Shown here: piece after piece, positions 10,498-21,942 of the stretch
Numbering within the stretch: the first letter of the stretch is position 1
How the letters are laid out: each line of letters begins with the position of its first letter
Origin: Alliaria petiolata
Lineage: Eukaryota > Streptophyta > Magnoliopsida > Brassicales > Brassicaceae
Length of the DNA: 64,000 bases
Assembly: GCA_020283515.1 (NCBI GenBank)
Contig: JAHZTW010000001.1
Coordinates: 389,483,554-389,547,553, forward strand
Direction of reading: 5' to 3'
Made by a program: the position numbers and the translations under genes
The notes under the pieces: generated by a model
What the model saw: the letters and a program-made list of their open reading frames with translations, nothing else
What the model was told of the DNA's origin: nothing
Databases searched by the model: none

Positions 10498-11135
10498 ATC
10501 CCAGCATTTATTTTTTTTATTATGGAAGCAATCTCATCCTCGCATGCTGTTATCAACTCTTTCGACTCCTTTGCTTCATTGAAGTCCCATGGTTCCTCGT
10601 TCATGAGAATCATGAGCCTTTCACACTCTGTTTCTGCAATAAGAACATAATCCTTCAAGTATGCTGGCTTCACCCTAGGTCTCGTTGATCTTCTTAGATG
10701 TGGCTGTGATTGTTCCAATTCATTCTCTTCGTCACTTTCTCCTCCTATGCCATCGTTTTCTTCTTCAACTCCCTTTGTTACGTCCTCACTCGTGGCATGA
10801 GTGGCGTGAGTGTCTTCCTCTGAATCCAACAGGGATTCAACTCCCCTTACACCTCTGTTTCCAAACTTCCCAAGGCTAATACTAAACATTCCAGAGTCTC
10901 TACAACTTTCACTCTCATTCGTACGATCATTCCAGCTCCAACCTTTACTCTCATCGAATATCACATCTCGGCTTACGATTATTTTCTTGGTTGTAAGATC
11001 AAGTAGACGATAGGCTTTCGAGCCAAGCTCTGTTCCTAGGTGTACCAAGACTCTCGATCTATCATCTAGCTTTTTTTCTTCCAGCAGCCTATGTTCTTGC
11101 ATAGCCAATACAACCAAAGACTCTAAGATGCTCAA
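10458..11135 (-). pseudogene. Copia integrase-RT linker
   Basis: The frame contains KLDDRSRVLVHLGTELGSKA, then KIIVSRDVIFDESKGWSW, an acidic spacer, and RRSTRPRVKPAYLKDYVL, all typical of the stretch between integrase and reverse transcriptase in copia polyproteins. It is shifted relative to the frames on both sides. Confidence 0.8.
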
Positions 11136-11306
11136 GATTTGGCTTCTTCCCCTTAAACATTTCGTATGGTGTTGTCTTAACCAGTGATCTTGTTGCTACC
11201 CTGTTGATGAGGTAGGTAGCATGCCTCACAGCCTCACCCCAAAAACAGTTCGGTATACTCATGTGCTTCAAGATACTCCTAGTCATTTCCATCAAGGTTC
11301 GATTAC
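11089..11306 (-). pseudogene. Copia integrase, 3' part
   Basis: This continues the integrase frame beyond the insertion of element B (TSD ATTAC shared). It shows MEMTRSILKHMSIPNCFWGE, ATYLINRVATRSL and TPYEMFKGKKPNLEHLRVFG, the standard region after the copia integrase core. A frameshift near 11095 separates it from the next frame. Confidence 0.85.
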
Positions 11307-12448
11307 TGATATGCTCTCAAATTTACCCTAGAGCTACTCTCTCAAATTAAGAGATCAGTTGTAGTACTTAGGGATCGAATCCACAGGGAAGGGATAGTCA
11401 CACAACAAACTTCTAATTTCGAATTAAGCTAAGAAGAAATAATTAAAAGTAAAAACAGAAAGCAATTAAAAGCGATGTAAGTTCAGGAGACGAAACGCTA
11501 GGTTTAGGGAAATTCTCAGGTGATCTAAATTGCAGGTCTAGACAGAATGTTAGGAATTATTAAGCACCGTTCTTGAACTCGAAACACTAATGTAAAATCA
11601 ATCAACTCTCGCTGCGAAGATTATCTATGTCTAAACCCTAAAATTTCAAATCTCTTTGCAAATCCTATCAATTCAAACAAGCATTAATAACGGGTTCAAT
11701 TGTTCACAAAATCCTAAACCAAATCTCTTTGCGAATAGGTATTTTGCTCATCTAACATTAGTTCAGGCAATCAATAACACTCTCGCATCTATTAATCAAC
11801 CTTAGATCAGATTCTAGGTCATGAAGCTAGAATAAGCATTAAACACAAATCCATATGAAGAACTCTAATGATTTTATCCTAACAATTTAATTTGACCTAA
11901 CAATTCATTAATCACCTTTGAAAAACCCTAAACCTAACAAGCAAACTATTCAGACATGATCAATGAAACATAAATTATTATTTGAATAGAAATCATAAAA
12001 GAATTCAATAGAAGAAATAAAGGAGTTCCAAATCAGCTCTAAAGGAGTCTGGTTTTTTTCTCTCCAAAAACTCTAAACTTCTATGATTCTAAAAGTATGA
12101 GATTATGCCTAAACAATGGCTTTGACAACTATATTTATAGGCCTAGATTTGCATCTTCAATTCCTTGGAAGATTAGGAAAAGTTTTGGAGATTTCTTTTT
12201 CTTCAAAAAATGGAAACTTCACGCTTCTGGAAATTGAAAATCCTGGTGTCGAATGGTGTCGATCGACACTCATCGTGTTACAATTCGTGACTTCATTCCA
12301 TTAAGCTCCAAAATGTATCCAAATCTCCAATTTATCTCCAATTGTACCTGAACCTGTAAAGACTCTATATAGACTCGAAAATAGCCAAAAGACTCTATAA
12401 AAACACTTATATCATGGTCCAAAAATGGGTAAAAACCATGATATATCA
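11307..12448 (-). repeat. 3' LTR of element B
   Basis: 1142 bp, TG...CA bounded. On the minus strand it starts TGATATATCATGGTTTTTAC and ends TTGAGAGCATATCA. It carries one full GTGTCGATCGACAC palindrome at 12256-12269 with a half site one helical turn away. Confidence 0.92.
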
Positions 12449-12460
12449 ACTCCCCCAGAC
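12449..12460 (-). other. Polypurine tract of element B
   Basis: The minus strand reads AAGTCTGGGGGAGT directly before the 3' LTR, preceded by GGCAAGCAAAAG. The same context (ACAAGCAAAAG then AAGTTTGGGGGAGT) precedes the 3' LTR of element C. Confidence 0.85.
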
Positions 12461-12871
12461 TTAGCTTTTGCTTGCCCTTAAGCAAAACAGAAACTAAGTA
12501 TAGAGTCGAGGTTTGAAAACAGAAATATTCAGCTAACCTCCAGAACGCCACATCGAACCAACACTCTTGAATCCACATGCAATAGAGCCAACCTTAGGTA
12601 ATGTTTCATTGTACTTACCACAAGCTTAGCAATCTCCCAAATCAAATCCAGATCCCTTTTGCTCTTTAACAATTCAAACTTTTAACAATAGTATTGACCA
12701 AAGGACTTACAGATTCTTTCCCTTCCTTAGTGCCTGAACAAGATAGTCCTTCTACAGCTCCCCTATTTTCTCTTCCCTTAGTCAACTGCTGCCCATTTTC
12801 AGGGTGTTCTAAGATCTTTTCATTGACACTTCTTATTCTTTTGAAGTCTTGGAATAGTGCTGCTATTACTT

Positions 12872-12945
12872 GTGTTCCTTGTGAGGAGACAGGTTCATGA
12901 GCTCTCACTAATATTGTTCCTTGTGAGGAGACAGGCTCATGAGGA
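12872..12945. repeat. Short direct repeat (43-bp step) in element B
   Basis: TGTTCCTTGTGAGGAGACAG followed by a TCATGAG word occurs at about 12872 and again at about 12915, a local tandem duplication in the 3' untranslated part of element B. Confidence 0.7.
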
Positions 12946-13290
12946 TCTTTGCACTATTCCTTAACTTAGACTCTTTTTCTTTTCTTTTCTCAAGGGAAGA
13001 TCAAGGACATACTGTAGTGTTCTTATCTTGTCAGTGCTGAAAGAGGAATCAAGTCCAATGCATACCAAGCTCGAAGCAGGAATCTGAACTCTCTTTGTTA
13101 GACCGATCCACTCGCAGATTTCTACTTAGTAAGACCTGTAATCAACTACTATGTCAATGGTCCTTCAAGTGTCAATGTTGTGGTTTTGTTCTAAGAAAAA
13201 CTGAAAATTTCAACTAATTTTGACTCAATAAAACAAGTTTTTGACTGACTCAATTGACTCTCAAAACAAAACACAAAGTCAGTAATCACC

Positions 13291-13303
13291 TCTCCCAGAC
13301 TTA
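13291..13303 (-). other. Second polypurine-tract-like site of element B
   Basis: The minus strand reads TTTAAGTCTGGGAGAGG about 0.85 kb upstream of the 3' LTR, preceded by GGGGACAGTGTTG. Element C has a matching site at 27159-27172. Confidence 0.55.
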
Positions 13304-13494
13304 AACAACACTGTCCCCAGTGTTATCAAGCCCGAAGTTGGCTAAAAGAAAGATTAGAAACAACATAAAAGACCAAATAGAAGACTTACCTTCGACATAC
13401 TGGTCTGTGTCGAGTCCAACGTATCCTTTTTCAACTGACTGAAACTAGGACTTAGTAAAACCAAAACAAAATAAAAAGAAAAACGTACCTAACA

Positions 13495-13548
13495 GTGGGT
13501 TGCCTCCCACTCAGCGCTTGTTTTCAGTCATTAGCTTGACTGTGTCGG
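13495..13548 (-). promoter_or_regulatory. Conserved post-gag motif with hairpin (element B)
   Basis: On the minus strand, GTCAAGCTAATGACTGAAAA is followed by the hairpin AGTGGG-AGGCAA-CCCACT, a perfect 6-bp stem. It corresponds to the motif after the polyprotein of elements A and C. Confidence 0.65.
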
Positions 13549-13602
13549 GGTTCAGACGTCTGGTGGATCAGAAGGTGGCAGTGAATGCTTCCCAGACGAA
13601 TG

Positions 13603-15180
13603 TCATCTCATCCATGGCGGTGTATAGGCATTAGGTGCATGAAAGCGACCAAGGAATTGAGGAACATCAGCAGGGTGGGGCTTTAGTTCGGGTGGGACAC
13701 TTCGTTTTCCTGCATCATCATCAAAAGAAATACCAAGCCCTCTACGAGAATCTCGTGGCTTGATTAAGCGTGAAGCACATTTTGAAATTTTTAAGTTCTT
13801 ATTGAGATGATCAGGAGGTTTAGAATTGATTCCAGGGAATGCGTACCTTCGCTTCCTTCGAGATTTCTGAGCTGTAGGATGTGAATGCATCTGTGTGACA
13901 TTATGTGATGAAATTGCAGCATTGGAAATAGCTTCTGTCGTGATCTTCAGAGGGTGTCGATCGACACTAGTGGTGTCGATCGACACCAACTCTGCAGCTC
14001 GAATCTCTGCAATTTTTCTCCAATTCAGCTCTGCAAGCCTTGCTTCCATGACAAAAATGTCGTCCTCCATCAACTTAGCATTGATCAGACCCTCATTTTC
14101 GCCCATAGTCCTGAAGATATGATTGTTTCCACTCCAATCTTCAAGCTCCACAACTTTCTCAGAATTCTCAGCCAATGCCTCTTGAACAACCACCTTGCTC
14201 ACTTGCTCTTTAGAATCCCGCTCCTTGTCAAACCCAGCAGTAATGTCATCCGAATTTTCCATGATTGGACCTTTATCCATGGAAATCTCTACTGAAAAAG
14301 CTTGGCCATCGATGGTGGATGGTCCCCTTATCTTGTCCATGTCAAAATTCATGACAACATCACCCAAATCAAGCTCCATTTTCGCTTTTCTCACATCAAT
14401 GATAGCACCAGCTGAAGCCAAGAATGATCTTCCCAGAATAAGAGGATCTGCAGGTTCTTCATCATATTTCAAAACCACAAAGTCTGTGGGAATTATGCAG
14501 CCTTCAATCTTCAGTGGAACATCTTCTAAGACACCTTCTGGGAATCTCTTTGATCGATCAACTAGGATAAGAGAGATTCTGCACGGCTTGAAATCGATCA
14601 TCCCAAGTCTTTCAGCAACTGAGTATGGTATCAAATTGATACTTGAACCTAAATCGCAGAGGGAACGAGGAAACCTTCCTGTTGAGATTGAACAATATAG
14701 CACAAAGTTTCCTGGATCAGGTAACTTCTCCGGAATCCTCCTTTGAATCACAGCGATGACTTGTTCAGAAACCCACACCTTCTTCTTCTTTCTTGGAACT
14801 ATGTTCAAGAGAATCACATTCATGTCTCTGGTAAGCAATGCTCCTTCCTCAGGACTCACACCATTTACTACCATTCTCTTGACATATCTTCTTAATGCAG
14901 GTGAAAGTTGGACTGCATCAACTAGGGGTAGCTCAACAATCAGCTTACTCATCATCTCTTTGCATCTGGCTTCCTCTCTCTCCTGTTTAGACCTTCTAGG
15001 AGGTATGGGATAAGGTATCTTCGGCTTGTAGATCCGTTCTTCTGCAACCTTTATTGTTGTGGGCTGAGTCAGTGTCGTCTGTGATGAGCGTCGATCGACA
15101 CCCTCCTGGTGTCGATCGACACGTACCTCTGAAATCGAGTCCTTTGCGTCGAGTTCGCCTGATTTGTCGTGAATCTTCAT
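13603..15180 (-). pseudogene. Athila-type gag C-terminus and protease (element B)
   Basis: A 525-residue frame. Residues about 75-130 match KLPFPGRFKKQ/VDAFMMIPQYAKFLK-like parts of element C (here PLVDAVQLSPALRRYVKRMV). The protease is at about 160-260 (CDLGSSINLIPYSVAERLGM and DPLILGRSFLASAGAIIDV, active-site D in CDLGSS). Then comes an acidic region, and a C-terminus (RFHAPNAYTPPWMR) not found in element C. It contains four SIDT/VDRH peptides encoded by the TCGATCGA palindromes. A stop (TAG at about 15190) separates it from the upstream frame, which is otherwise in phase. Confidence 0.85.
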
Positions 15181-16691
15181 GGGTGTCTATCGACACACAC
15201 TAGTGTCGATTGACACTGGCACCGTAGCATCCTCTACATCTTCAAGTTCTTCGAAACTTTCAGCACTAAGACCTATTTTCTGCACTGGTGGAAAGCTTCT
15301 TTCACTCTGAATCGTGATGGCATTCACATGGTGCCTCGGATTCACGTCCGTCTTTCCAGGAAGGAATCCTTCTTGCCTGTTAACAACTTCTGTAGTTTGA
15401 GCAACTTGAACATCCAGGTTCTTCATGTGAGAGCTCAAGCTCTCAATCTTTCCATTCAGGTCTTGATACAGTGAATCAATCTTCCCATTCAAATCCACTG
15501 TCATCTTCTGCTGTCCTTCCAGAATTTGCTCTAGCATAGACTCCATCTTGTTGTCTTGCGCAGGAGGCTTTTGGTAAGAAGAATTTCCATAAGTCCTTTG
15601 GAGGTTACTGTTCTAGAATGGGAGATTTTGGTAAGAAGAACCATAGCCTTGCTGATTGCTGAACCTCTGTCCTTGAAAACCAGCTCCATTGATGTAGTTA
15701 ACCTCTTCTTCTTCAGGCTCAAAAGTCTCCACTTCTGCAAAGTGGACTTGCTTCTTCCCCACCAAGAGGTCCAGCTTCCTGTTAACCTCAGCTATTTGGC
15801 TTCCTCCAGCTATCCCAGCTTTTTGTCTTCTCTCATAATCTGCATTCTTGGTGCTGTTACAAGAGGCCAAATTCTCTATAAGCACTATCGCGTCCTCAGG
15901 GTATCTGGTGTTGAAGTTGCCATTGCTTGCAGCGTCTAGAGCCATCTGGTACCTCCAATCGATCCCGCGGTAGAAGATACTGAGAAGCTGCGGCTTGCTG
16001 AAACCGTGATGTGGGCAGTCCCTTTGGTAAGCTTTGAATTTTACCCAAGAAGCCTTGAATGCTTCAGTAGGTCCTTGGGAGAATGCAGTGATCTTTGTCC
16101 TCAGCTCTTCGGACCTCGCGTCATCAAAGAAATTGCATAAAAATATATTCTTTGTTTCTTCCCAAGGGGTTAAGGATCCTGGATCCAATTGCTTCAGCCA
16201 ATATGATGCATCTCCAGCAAGCGAGTAGGGGAAAAGCTTGCAGAAGAGATTTAGCCTTGATGCTTGAAGCTAAATCTTCAAATCTCTCAACGTGGTCCAT
16301 GGGATGCTCATTAGGAAGACCATGAAAAGGATGCTGAGCCACTAGAGTGTAGTAAGCAGGCTTCAGCTCGAAGTCATTCCTCTAAAATGCAGGAGGACGG
16401 ATCGCAGCTCTATTAGCATAGAACTGGTCTGGTCGGTTGTATTCACCTAGAGTTCTTCCGCGTCCAACGTCTGCGTGTGCTTGGTGTCGATCGACACCAA
16501 GGTTTTGTCGATCGACACCAACTGGTTCGATGACAGCAACTCCGTTCTCATCGAGTCTCTGTCCTTGCGCGTTCCTTCTGTTCCCCTCTGCATCAACTAA
16601 GTTGCCTTCAGCGTCTCGGATTAGAACCATAAGATCAGCCATCGTATCCTGCGCAGGGTGTCGATCGATGCAAATGGTGTCGATCGACACT
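13953..16691. repeat. Five paired GTGTCGATCGACAC palindromes in element B gag
   Basis: Pairs lie at 13953-13988, 15089-15122, 15182-15218, 16482-16520 and 16657-16690. The distance between matching TCGATCGA cores is 19, 21, 20, 21 and 19 bp. The palindromes are read in all three frames on the coding strand (giving SIDT, VDRH or CRST). Confidence 0.85.
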
Positions 16692-16754
16692 CGTGTGGTC
16701 TTGCGGTTCCTACGTTCGAGAGGACCGAGCTCCTGGTTGAGTGCGATTAGTTCC
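15187..16754 (-). pseudogene. Athila-type gag core (element B), degraded
   Basis: Gag starts at 30360 (MLNRITRSKKDKE), is interrupted by element C, and resumes at 16754. Pieces in order: an N-terminal part to a TAG at 16382; AQHPFHGLPNEHPMDHVERF; then, after a frameshift near 16270, LDPGSLTPWEETKNIFLCNF, FKAYQRDCPHHGFSKPQLLS and SNGNFNTRYPEDAIVLIENL (gag core). A TAG stop follows at 15613, then a coiled coil (MESMLEQILEGQQKMTVDLN). At least three lesions disable it. Three of the five palindrome pairs lie in this stretch. Confidence 0.85.
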
Positions 16755-18338
16755 TGATATGTCTATATTTTGCATCATTTCAGCATCCATAAGTGTAAGT
16801 TCCTTATCATTTAGAAGCCTAATTATGTGTCATTGCGTTGCATTTGATCATTTAGAGTCCTAGGGTGTAATTTGCATAGTCTTTGCATATTTTGTTGCAT
16901 TTGGAACTTTGATCAGGTAAAAAGGACACTAAGGAGGCATGGGTGGAGCTGGAGAAAGATTGCATAACACTTGGAGTTGAAAAGAGAACCAAGAAGAAGG
17001 AGTAGAAGACTTCTGGCGCTGGTTCGACGAGGCAGTTCGATGAAGCACGTCGAACCAGAATTCCAGGAGCTCGGTTCGATGACACGGTTCGACGAAGGAC
17101 GCCGGACCAGAAGACCAGGGGCTCGGTTCGACGACATGGATCGATGAAGGTCGTCGAACCAAAATTCCAGGAGCTCGGTTCGACGACATGGCTCGATGAA
17201 CTCGTCGAACCAAACCTAAAACTTCAAGAAAAGAGCCGAAGAACAAGAGCTCGGTTCGACGACACGGTTCGATGAATGTCGTCGAACCATTTTTCCAGAG
17301 GTTCGGTTCGACGACATGGTTCGACGTGTTCGTCGAACCGAACCCAGACGACTTCTTTTTGGGTTCCTCATGGGTCCCTCCTATAAATACTCATAAGACC
17401 TAATTTTTATAAAAAGTTTTATTCTCTATTATCTTGTCAAGAAATTTTTAGCCACTTTGAGAAAAGTCTTGTATTTGCTTTGAATCTTTTAAGTTTAATC
17501 CAATATCTCTTTTGAATTTATCATTTTCTCTTCTCTAATCATGTTTAGCTTATCATTCACCTTTGATTTGATGTGCTTAAGGATGATTAGTGAGTAGATC
17601 CTTTAGGGACTTAGGGATGGGTTAGATTTAGGGATTTCTAATGATCAAATCTTGCAATCTAGGTTAGATTCTTCCATCTCTCTCTCTATTAAGTAGTTCT
17701 TAATGCCAAATAGCTAATCTTTGCTATTTGGATCATAAGCATTTCATACACCCACCAAGTGTTTGATGAAATGCTTGAACCAACTTAATAGGGGATTTAC
17801 ATTCCTAGCCTAACACATCATTAGTTGTCTAGGGTGTTTATCATGCTAATAGACTTGTAATCAATGCTTGCTCATCATTTTAATGCTAAAACATCATTAG
17901 TTCATTAGGGTGATTAGTGAAGGGATTAGTACCAAACATCATGGATTAGTCTATAATTAGTGTTCTAGGCATAGAGATAGCTTGATTAGTTGCTTAAATG
18001 ATTGCAAGATTGCCCATTTAGACTCCCAAATCAATGAACCCATCCCTAGGTTTCGTTTTTAGCAATTTGAATTCTTGATTAGTAGTTAATTTCATAATTA
18101 GCACTTGATTAGTAGTGATTAAGGCTTAGTTTCATATTATTGCACTTGTAGTGTGTCTCTTAGGTTGTGCTTCCCATTTTAATCATTGCTTGTCACCTTA
18201 AACCCCTTTTAGTTTAGCTTAGCTTAAGCAAAACTTTGCATTCTTATTGAATCATCTCCCAAGATGGATTGATACCTCAAGTATTGCAATGATATGAGCA
18301 ATTGAGGAATTGCTCCAAGACTAAAAAGTCTTGTTTCA
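16755..18338 (+). repeat. 5' LTR of element C
   Basis: 1584 bp, starting TGATATGTCTATATTTTGC and ending AGTCTTGTTTCA. It includes a CCTATAAATACTCATAAG promoter-like TATA box near 17380 and the GGTTCGACGA array at 17021-17344. Confidence 0.95.
17021..17344. repeat. GGTTCGACGA...CGTCGAACC array in 5' LTR of element C
   Basis: About six imperfect units of 45-55 bp. Each unit opens with GGTTCGACGA, has a central TTCGAYGAA and closes with CGTCGAACC, so a unit can fold into a hairpin with a stem of about 9 bp. Units are joined by ATTCCAGGAGCT-like linkers. Confidence 0.85.
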
Positions 18339-18340
18339 AT

Positions 18341-18354
18341 TTGGCGCCGTTGCC
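18341..18354 (+). other. Primer binding site of element C
   Basis: TTGGCGCCGTTGCC two bases after the 5' LTR. It matches the Athila primer site over 14 bases, then diverges (ATATTGGG in place of GGGGA). Confidence 0.85.
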
Positions 18355-18458
18355 ATATTGGGATTGAGTGATCATTAAGATTTGAGTTTAGTTTGAGACT
18401 AAGTATTCCTTTTGTGTTTATTGACCATCTCATTTTCTAGATTTCAGTTTACCCTTGC

Positions 18459-21400
18459 ATGCATTTGAGATCACAAAGAGACAACAACTTCCAAGGCTTT
18501 CAAGAGATTGATCAATTGGAAAGGGTTGCTAGGATTGCAAGAAGGGAAGCTGCAAGGTTAGAAAGGTTGAGAATGGAAGAAAAAGCTGCTGTTCCTCCAC
18601 CAAGGGTGCATGCAAACCAAGCTCATCATGCAAATGAGCAAGCTCCAAGGGGCAATGGAACCCTTGCATGCGCCTAGAAAAGGAAGAACCATTGGGGCTG
18701 GTGATGCTCCAAATATTCACCAAAATAGATATGGTATTCAACCTCCACCGGTTCACAACAACACCTTTGAAGTGAAGCCAGCTTTCATCTCTATGGTTCA
18801 ACAAGACAAGTTTCATGGTTTGCCTATGGAAGATCCCCTTAATCACTTGGATAACTTTGATAGAGTTTGTGGGTTGTTCAAGATGAATGGTGTGAGTGAG
18901 GATGCTTTCAAGTTAAGATTCTTTTCCTTCTCTCTTGGGGATAGAGCAAGGCAATGGGAGAAAAACTTGCCTCAAGGTATTATCACCTCTTGGGATGAAT
19001 GCAAGAAAGCTTTCCTATCTAAGTTCTTCTCCAACTCAAGGACAGCCAAGTTGAGGAATGAGATCTCTAGCTTCACTCAAAAGAACAATGAGTCTTTCAG
19101 TGAAGCATGGGAAAGATTCAAGGGCTACACTATGCAATGCCCTCATCATGGCTTTTCACAAGAGTCTCTCCTAAGCACCATCTATAGAGGTGTCCTTCCA
19201 AAGATTAGAATGCTTCTTGATACCGCAAGTAATGGGAACTTCTTAGGCAAAGAAGTAGAAGATGGTTTGGAGCTTGTTGAGAATCTTGCCTTGAGTGATG
19301 GTAATTACAATGAAGACTATGATAGAGCTCCAAGGGGAAGTGAGTATGAGTCTACAAAGAAAGAGATGAAATCTCTACATGACAAGATGGACAAGCTTAT
19401 GTCTTCAAATCAAAGGCATGTACATTTTGTTGAAGAGAACCAAGAGGATTGTGAGGATCAAGTTGAGTATCAAGAGGGTCAAGAGGTGGTAAATTTCGTG
19501 GGTGGCCAAGGGGGCTACAACAACTACTCAAACAACAACTATAAGGGGAATAACAACCTCTCTTATAGAAGTACTAATGTAGCCAACCCCGGAGATCAAG
19601 TCTATCCTCCACAAGCTACTCAAAACAAACCTTTTGTGCCCTACAACAATCAACAAAAGGGTTATGCACCAAGGGCTAACAACCAAGGAGGAAACCAAGG
19701 CAACTTTAGTGGTCAAAAGTTTACACAAGGTCCTCCACCGGGTTTTGCTCAAAATTCACAAGGATCTCAACAAGACAACATCCAACTTATGCTTCAACAA
19801 CTTCTACAAGGTCAAGCACATAGTGATGCTAACATGGGGAAGAAGATTGCTGAAATTAATACAAGGATGGATTCTTCACTTAATGAGCTTGCTACACAAA
19901 TTGGTGGTTTACAACAAAAGTTCAAGCAACTTGAGAAGGGTAAAGCTTCTAGTTCTCAAGGTACTCTACCGGGTAAATGTGAAGCAAATCCCAAGGAATA
20001 CATCAATGTCATTACTTTGAGAAGTGGAAAGGAGTTGCCTCCAAGGACAAGTCATTTGATCAATGAGGACATTGAGATTCAAGATGGGGAGGATAGCTTT
20101 GAAAAAGATCAAGATGCTGTAACTTTTGATGATGTGTATATTGCAAAGAAGAGTAAGGAAGTGGTAAAGGAAAAGCCAAAGGAGGATGTGCACAAGAAAG
20201 AGCCAAGATTTGTTCCTCCACCTTACAAGCCTAAACTTCCTTTTCCCGGGAGGTTTAAGAAACAATTGGTGGAGAAATACAAGGCTATGTTTGACAAGCA
20301 AATCAAGGACATTGAGCTCAAGATGCCTTTGGTGGATGCTTTTATGATGATTCCACAATATGCTAAGTTCTTGAAGGATACCGTAGCACAAAGGGCAAGG
20401 GACATCCAAGGAGTTATGTTGCTTACTCAAGAGTGTAGTGCAATTATTCAAAGCAATGTGATACCAAAGAAGCTTGGAGACCCCGGTTCTTTCACTATAC
20501 CATGCGCCCTAGGTCCTCTTGGGTTTGAAAATTGCTTGTGTGATCTTGGAGCTAGCATCAACCTCATGCCTTATTCAGTAGCCAAGAAGCTTGGTTTCAC
20601 AAAGTACAAGGAATGTAGTATCTCCCTAATTCTGGCGGATAGAAGTGTAAGAATGCCTATTGGAGTTCTTGAGGATTTGCCTCTCAAGGTTAGCAACTTC
20701 ATTATTCCCACAGATTTCATGGTGCTCAAGATGGATGACGAACCAAAGGATCCTTTGATTTTGGGAAGACCTTTCCTAGCTACAGCTGGTGCTATCATTG
20801 ATGTGAAGCATGGGAAGATTAGTTTTCATCTTGTAAAAGGAGTTGAGTTGAAGTTTGACATAAAGGAGACCTTGAGGAAGTCAACCATTGATGGTCAAGC
20901 ATTTTACATTGAGACCATGGATGAGTTGGCCGATGAGTTACTAGAGGAAATAGCTCAAGAAGACCATCTTAGTGTAGCCCTCACCAAACCACATGGAGAG
21001 GATGGGTATTTGCATGAAGAAACACTAGCATACATGCAAATGCTAGATTCACGCAAGGCACTAGGTGGAGAGGAAGGTTTCACAAGTTTGGTAGCTTCAT
21101 GTGAGGGTAATGAGGAGCTGGCTCAAGACAAGGGCTCTATGAGGGTAGAGGTATCAAGTCAAGGTCAAGAGGGGAGGCTAGAGGAGCTTGGAAATGGCGA
21201 ACTAGCAAGGGACCTTGATGAGGATTGGAACGAACTCAAAGCTCCAAAGGTGGACCTCAAACCACTTCCCATTGGACTAAGGTATGCTTTCTTAGGTCCT
21301 AACTCTTCATACCCGGTTATTGTCAATGAACAACTAAGTCATGATGAGCTCAACTCTCTCTTGATTGAGTTGAGAAAGTATAGGAGAGCCATTGGTTACC

Positions 21401-21942
21401 CACTAAGTGATATCAAGGGCATATCTCCTATACTTTGTACTCACAGGATTCACCTTGAGAATGAAAATGCTTCCTCAATAGAACACCAAAGGAGATTAAA
21501 CCCAAACCTTAAGGAAGTAGTAAAAAAGGAAATCTTGAAACTTTTAGAGGCTAATGTGATCTATCCTATTAATGACAGCACTTGGGTTTCCCCGGTGCAT
21601 GTTGTCCCTAAGAAGGGTGGAATCACTGTGATTAAGAATGAAAAGGATGAATTGATACCAACTGGAACTATCACGGGCTATAGAATGTGCATTGATTACC
21701 GAAAACTTAATGCTTCTACTAGAAAATATCATTTTCCTCTTCTTTTATTGACCAAATGCTTGAGAGATTGGCTAACCATCCTTTCTACTGTTTCCTTGAT
21801 GGATATAGTGGGTTCTTCCAAATACCCATTCATCCTAATGATCAAGAGAAGACTACTTTCACATGCCCTTATGGTACCTTTGCATATCGAAGGATGCCAT
21901 TTGGGTTATGTAATGCTCCAGCCACCTTTCAAAGGTGCATGA
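18459..21942 (+). pseudogene. Athila gag-protease and start of RT (element C)
   Basis: Gag opens at ATG 18459 (MHLRSQRDNNFQGFQEIDQL). A frameshift at about 18655-18670 moves it into the long frame 18610-21942. Gag core: FHGLPMEDPLNHLDNFDRVC and ESFSEAWERFKGYTMQCPHH. Then come an Asn/Gln-rich stretch, a coiled coil (INTRMDSSLNELATQIGGLQ) and protease (ENCLCDLGASINLMPYSVAK; DPLILGRPFLATAGAIIDV). RT begins at WVSPVHVVPKKGGITVI and MCIDYRKLNASTRKYHFP. A one-base loss near 21737-21745 then shifts the frame, so the last 65 residues of this frame are spurious. Confidence 0.93.

Noticed and set aside
13953..16691. CRISPR-like array of palindromes
   Set aside because: Spacers between repeats are irregular beyond the paired spacing, the sequence is coding, and the genome is a plant nuclear genome.
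16852..17246. Overlapping minus-strand ORFs (VRRPSS..., SSNRAPGIL...) in the LTR of element C, and similar ones at 24261-24633 and 28834-29195
   Set aside because: These are translations of the TTCGACGA array in several frames, with no protein family resemblance.
18529..18846. Minus-strand ORFs antisense to gag-pol of element C and similar shadows elsewhere
   Set aside because: They mirror real coding frames on the other strand and have no independent signals.
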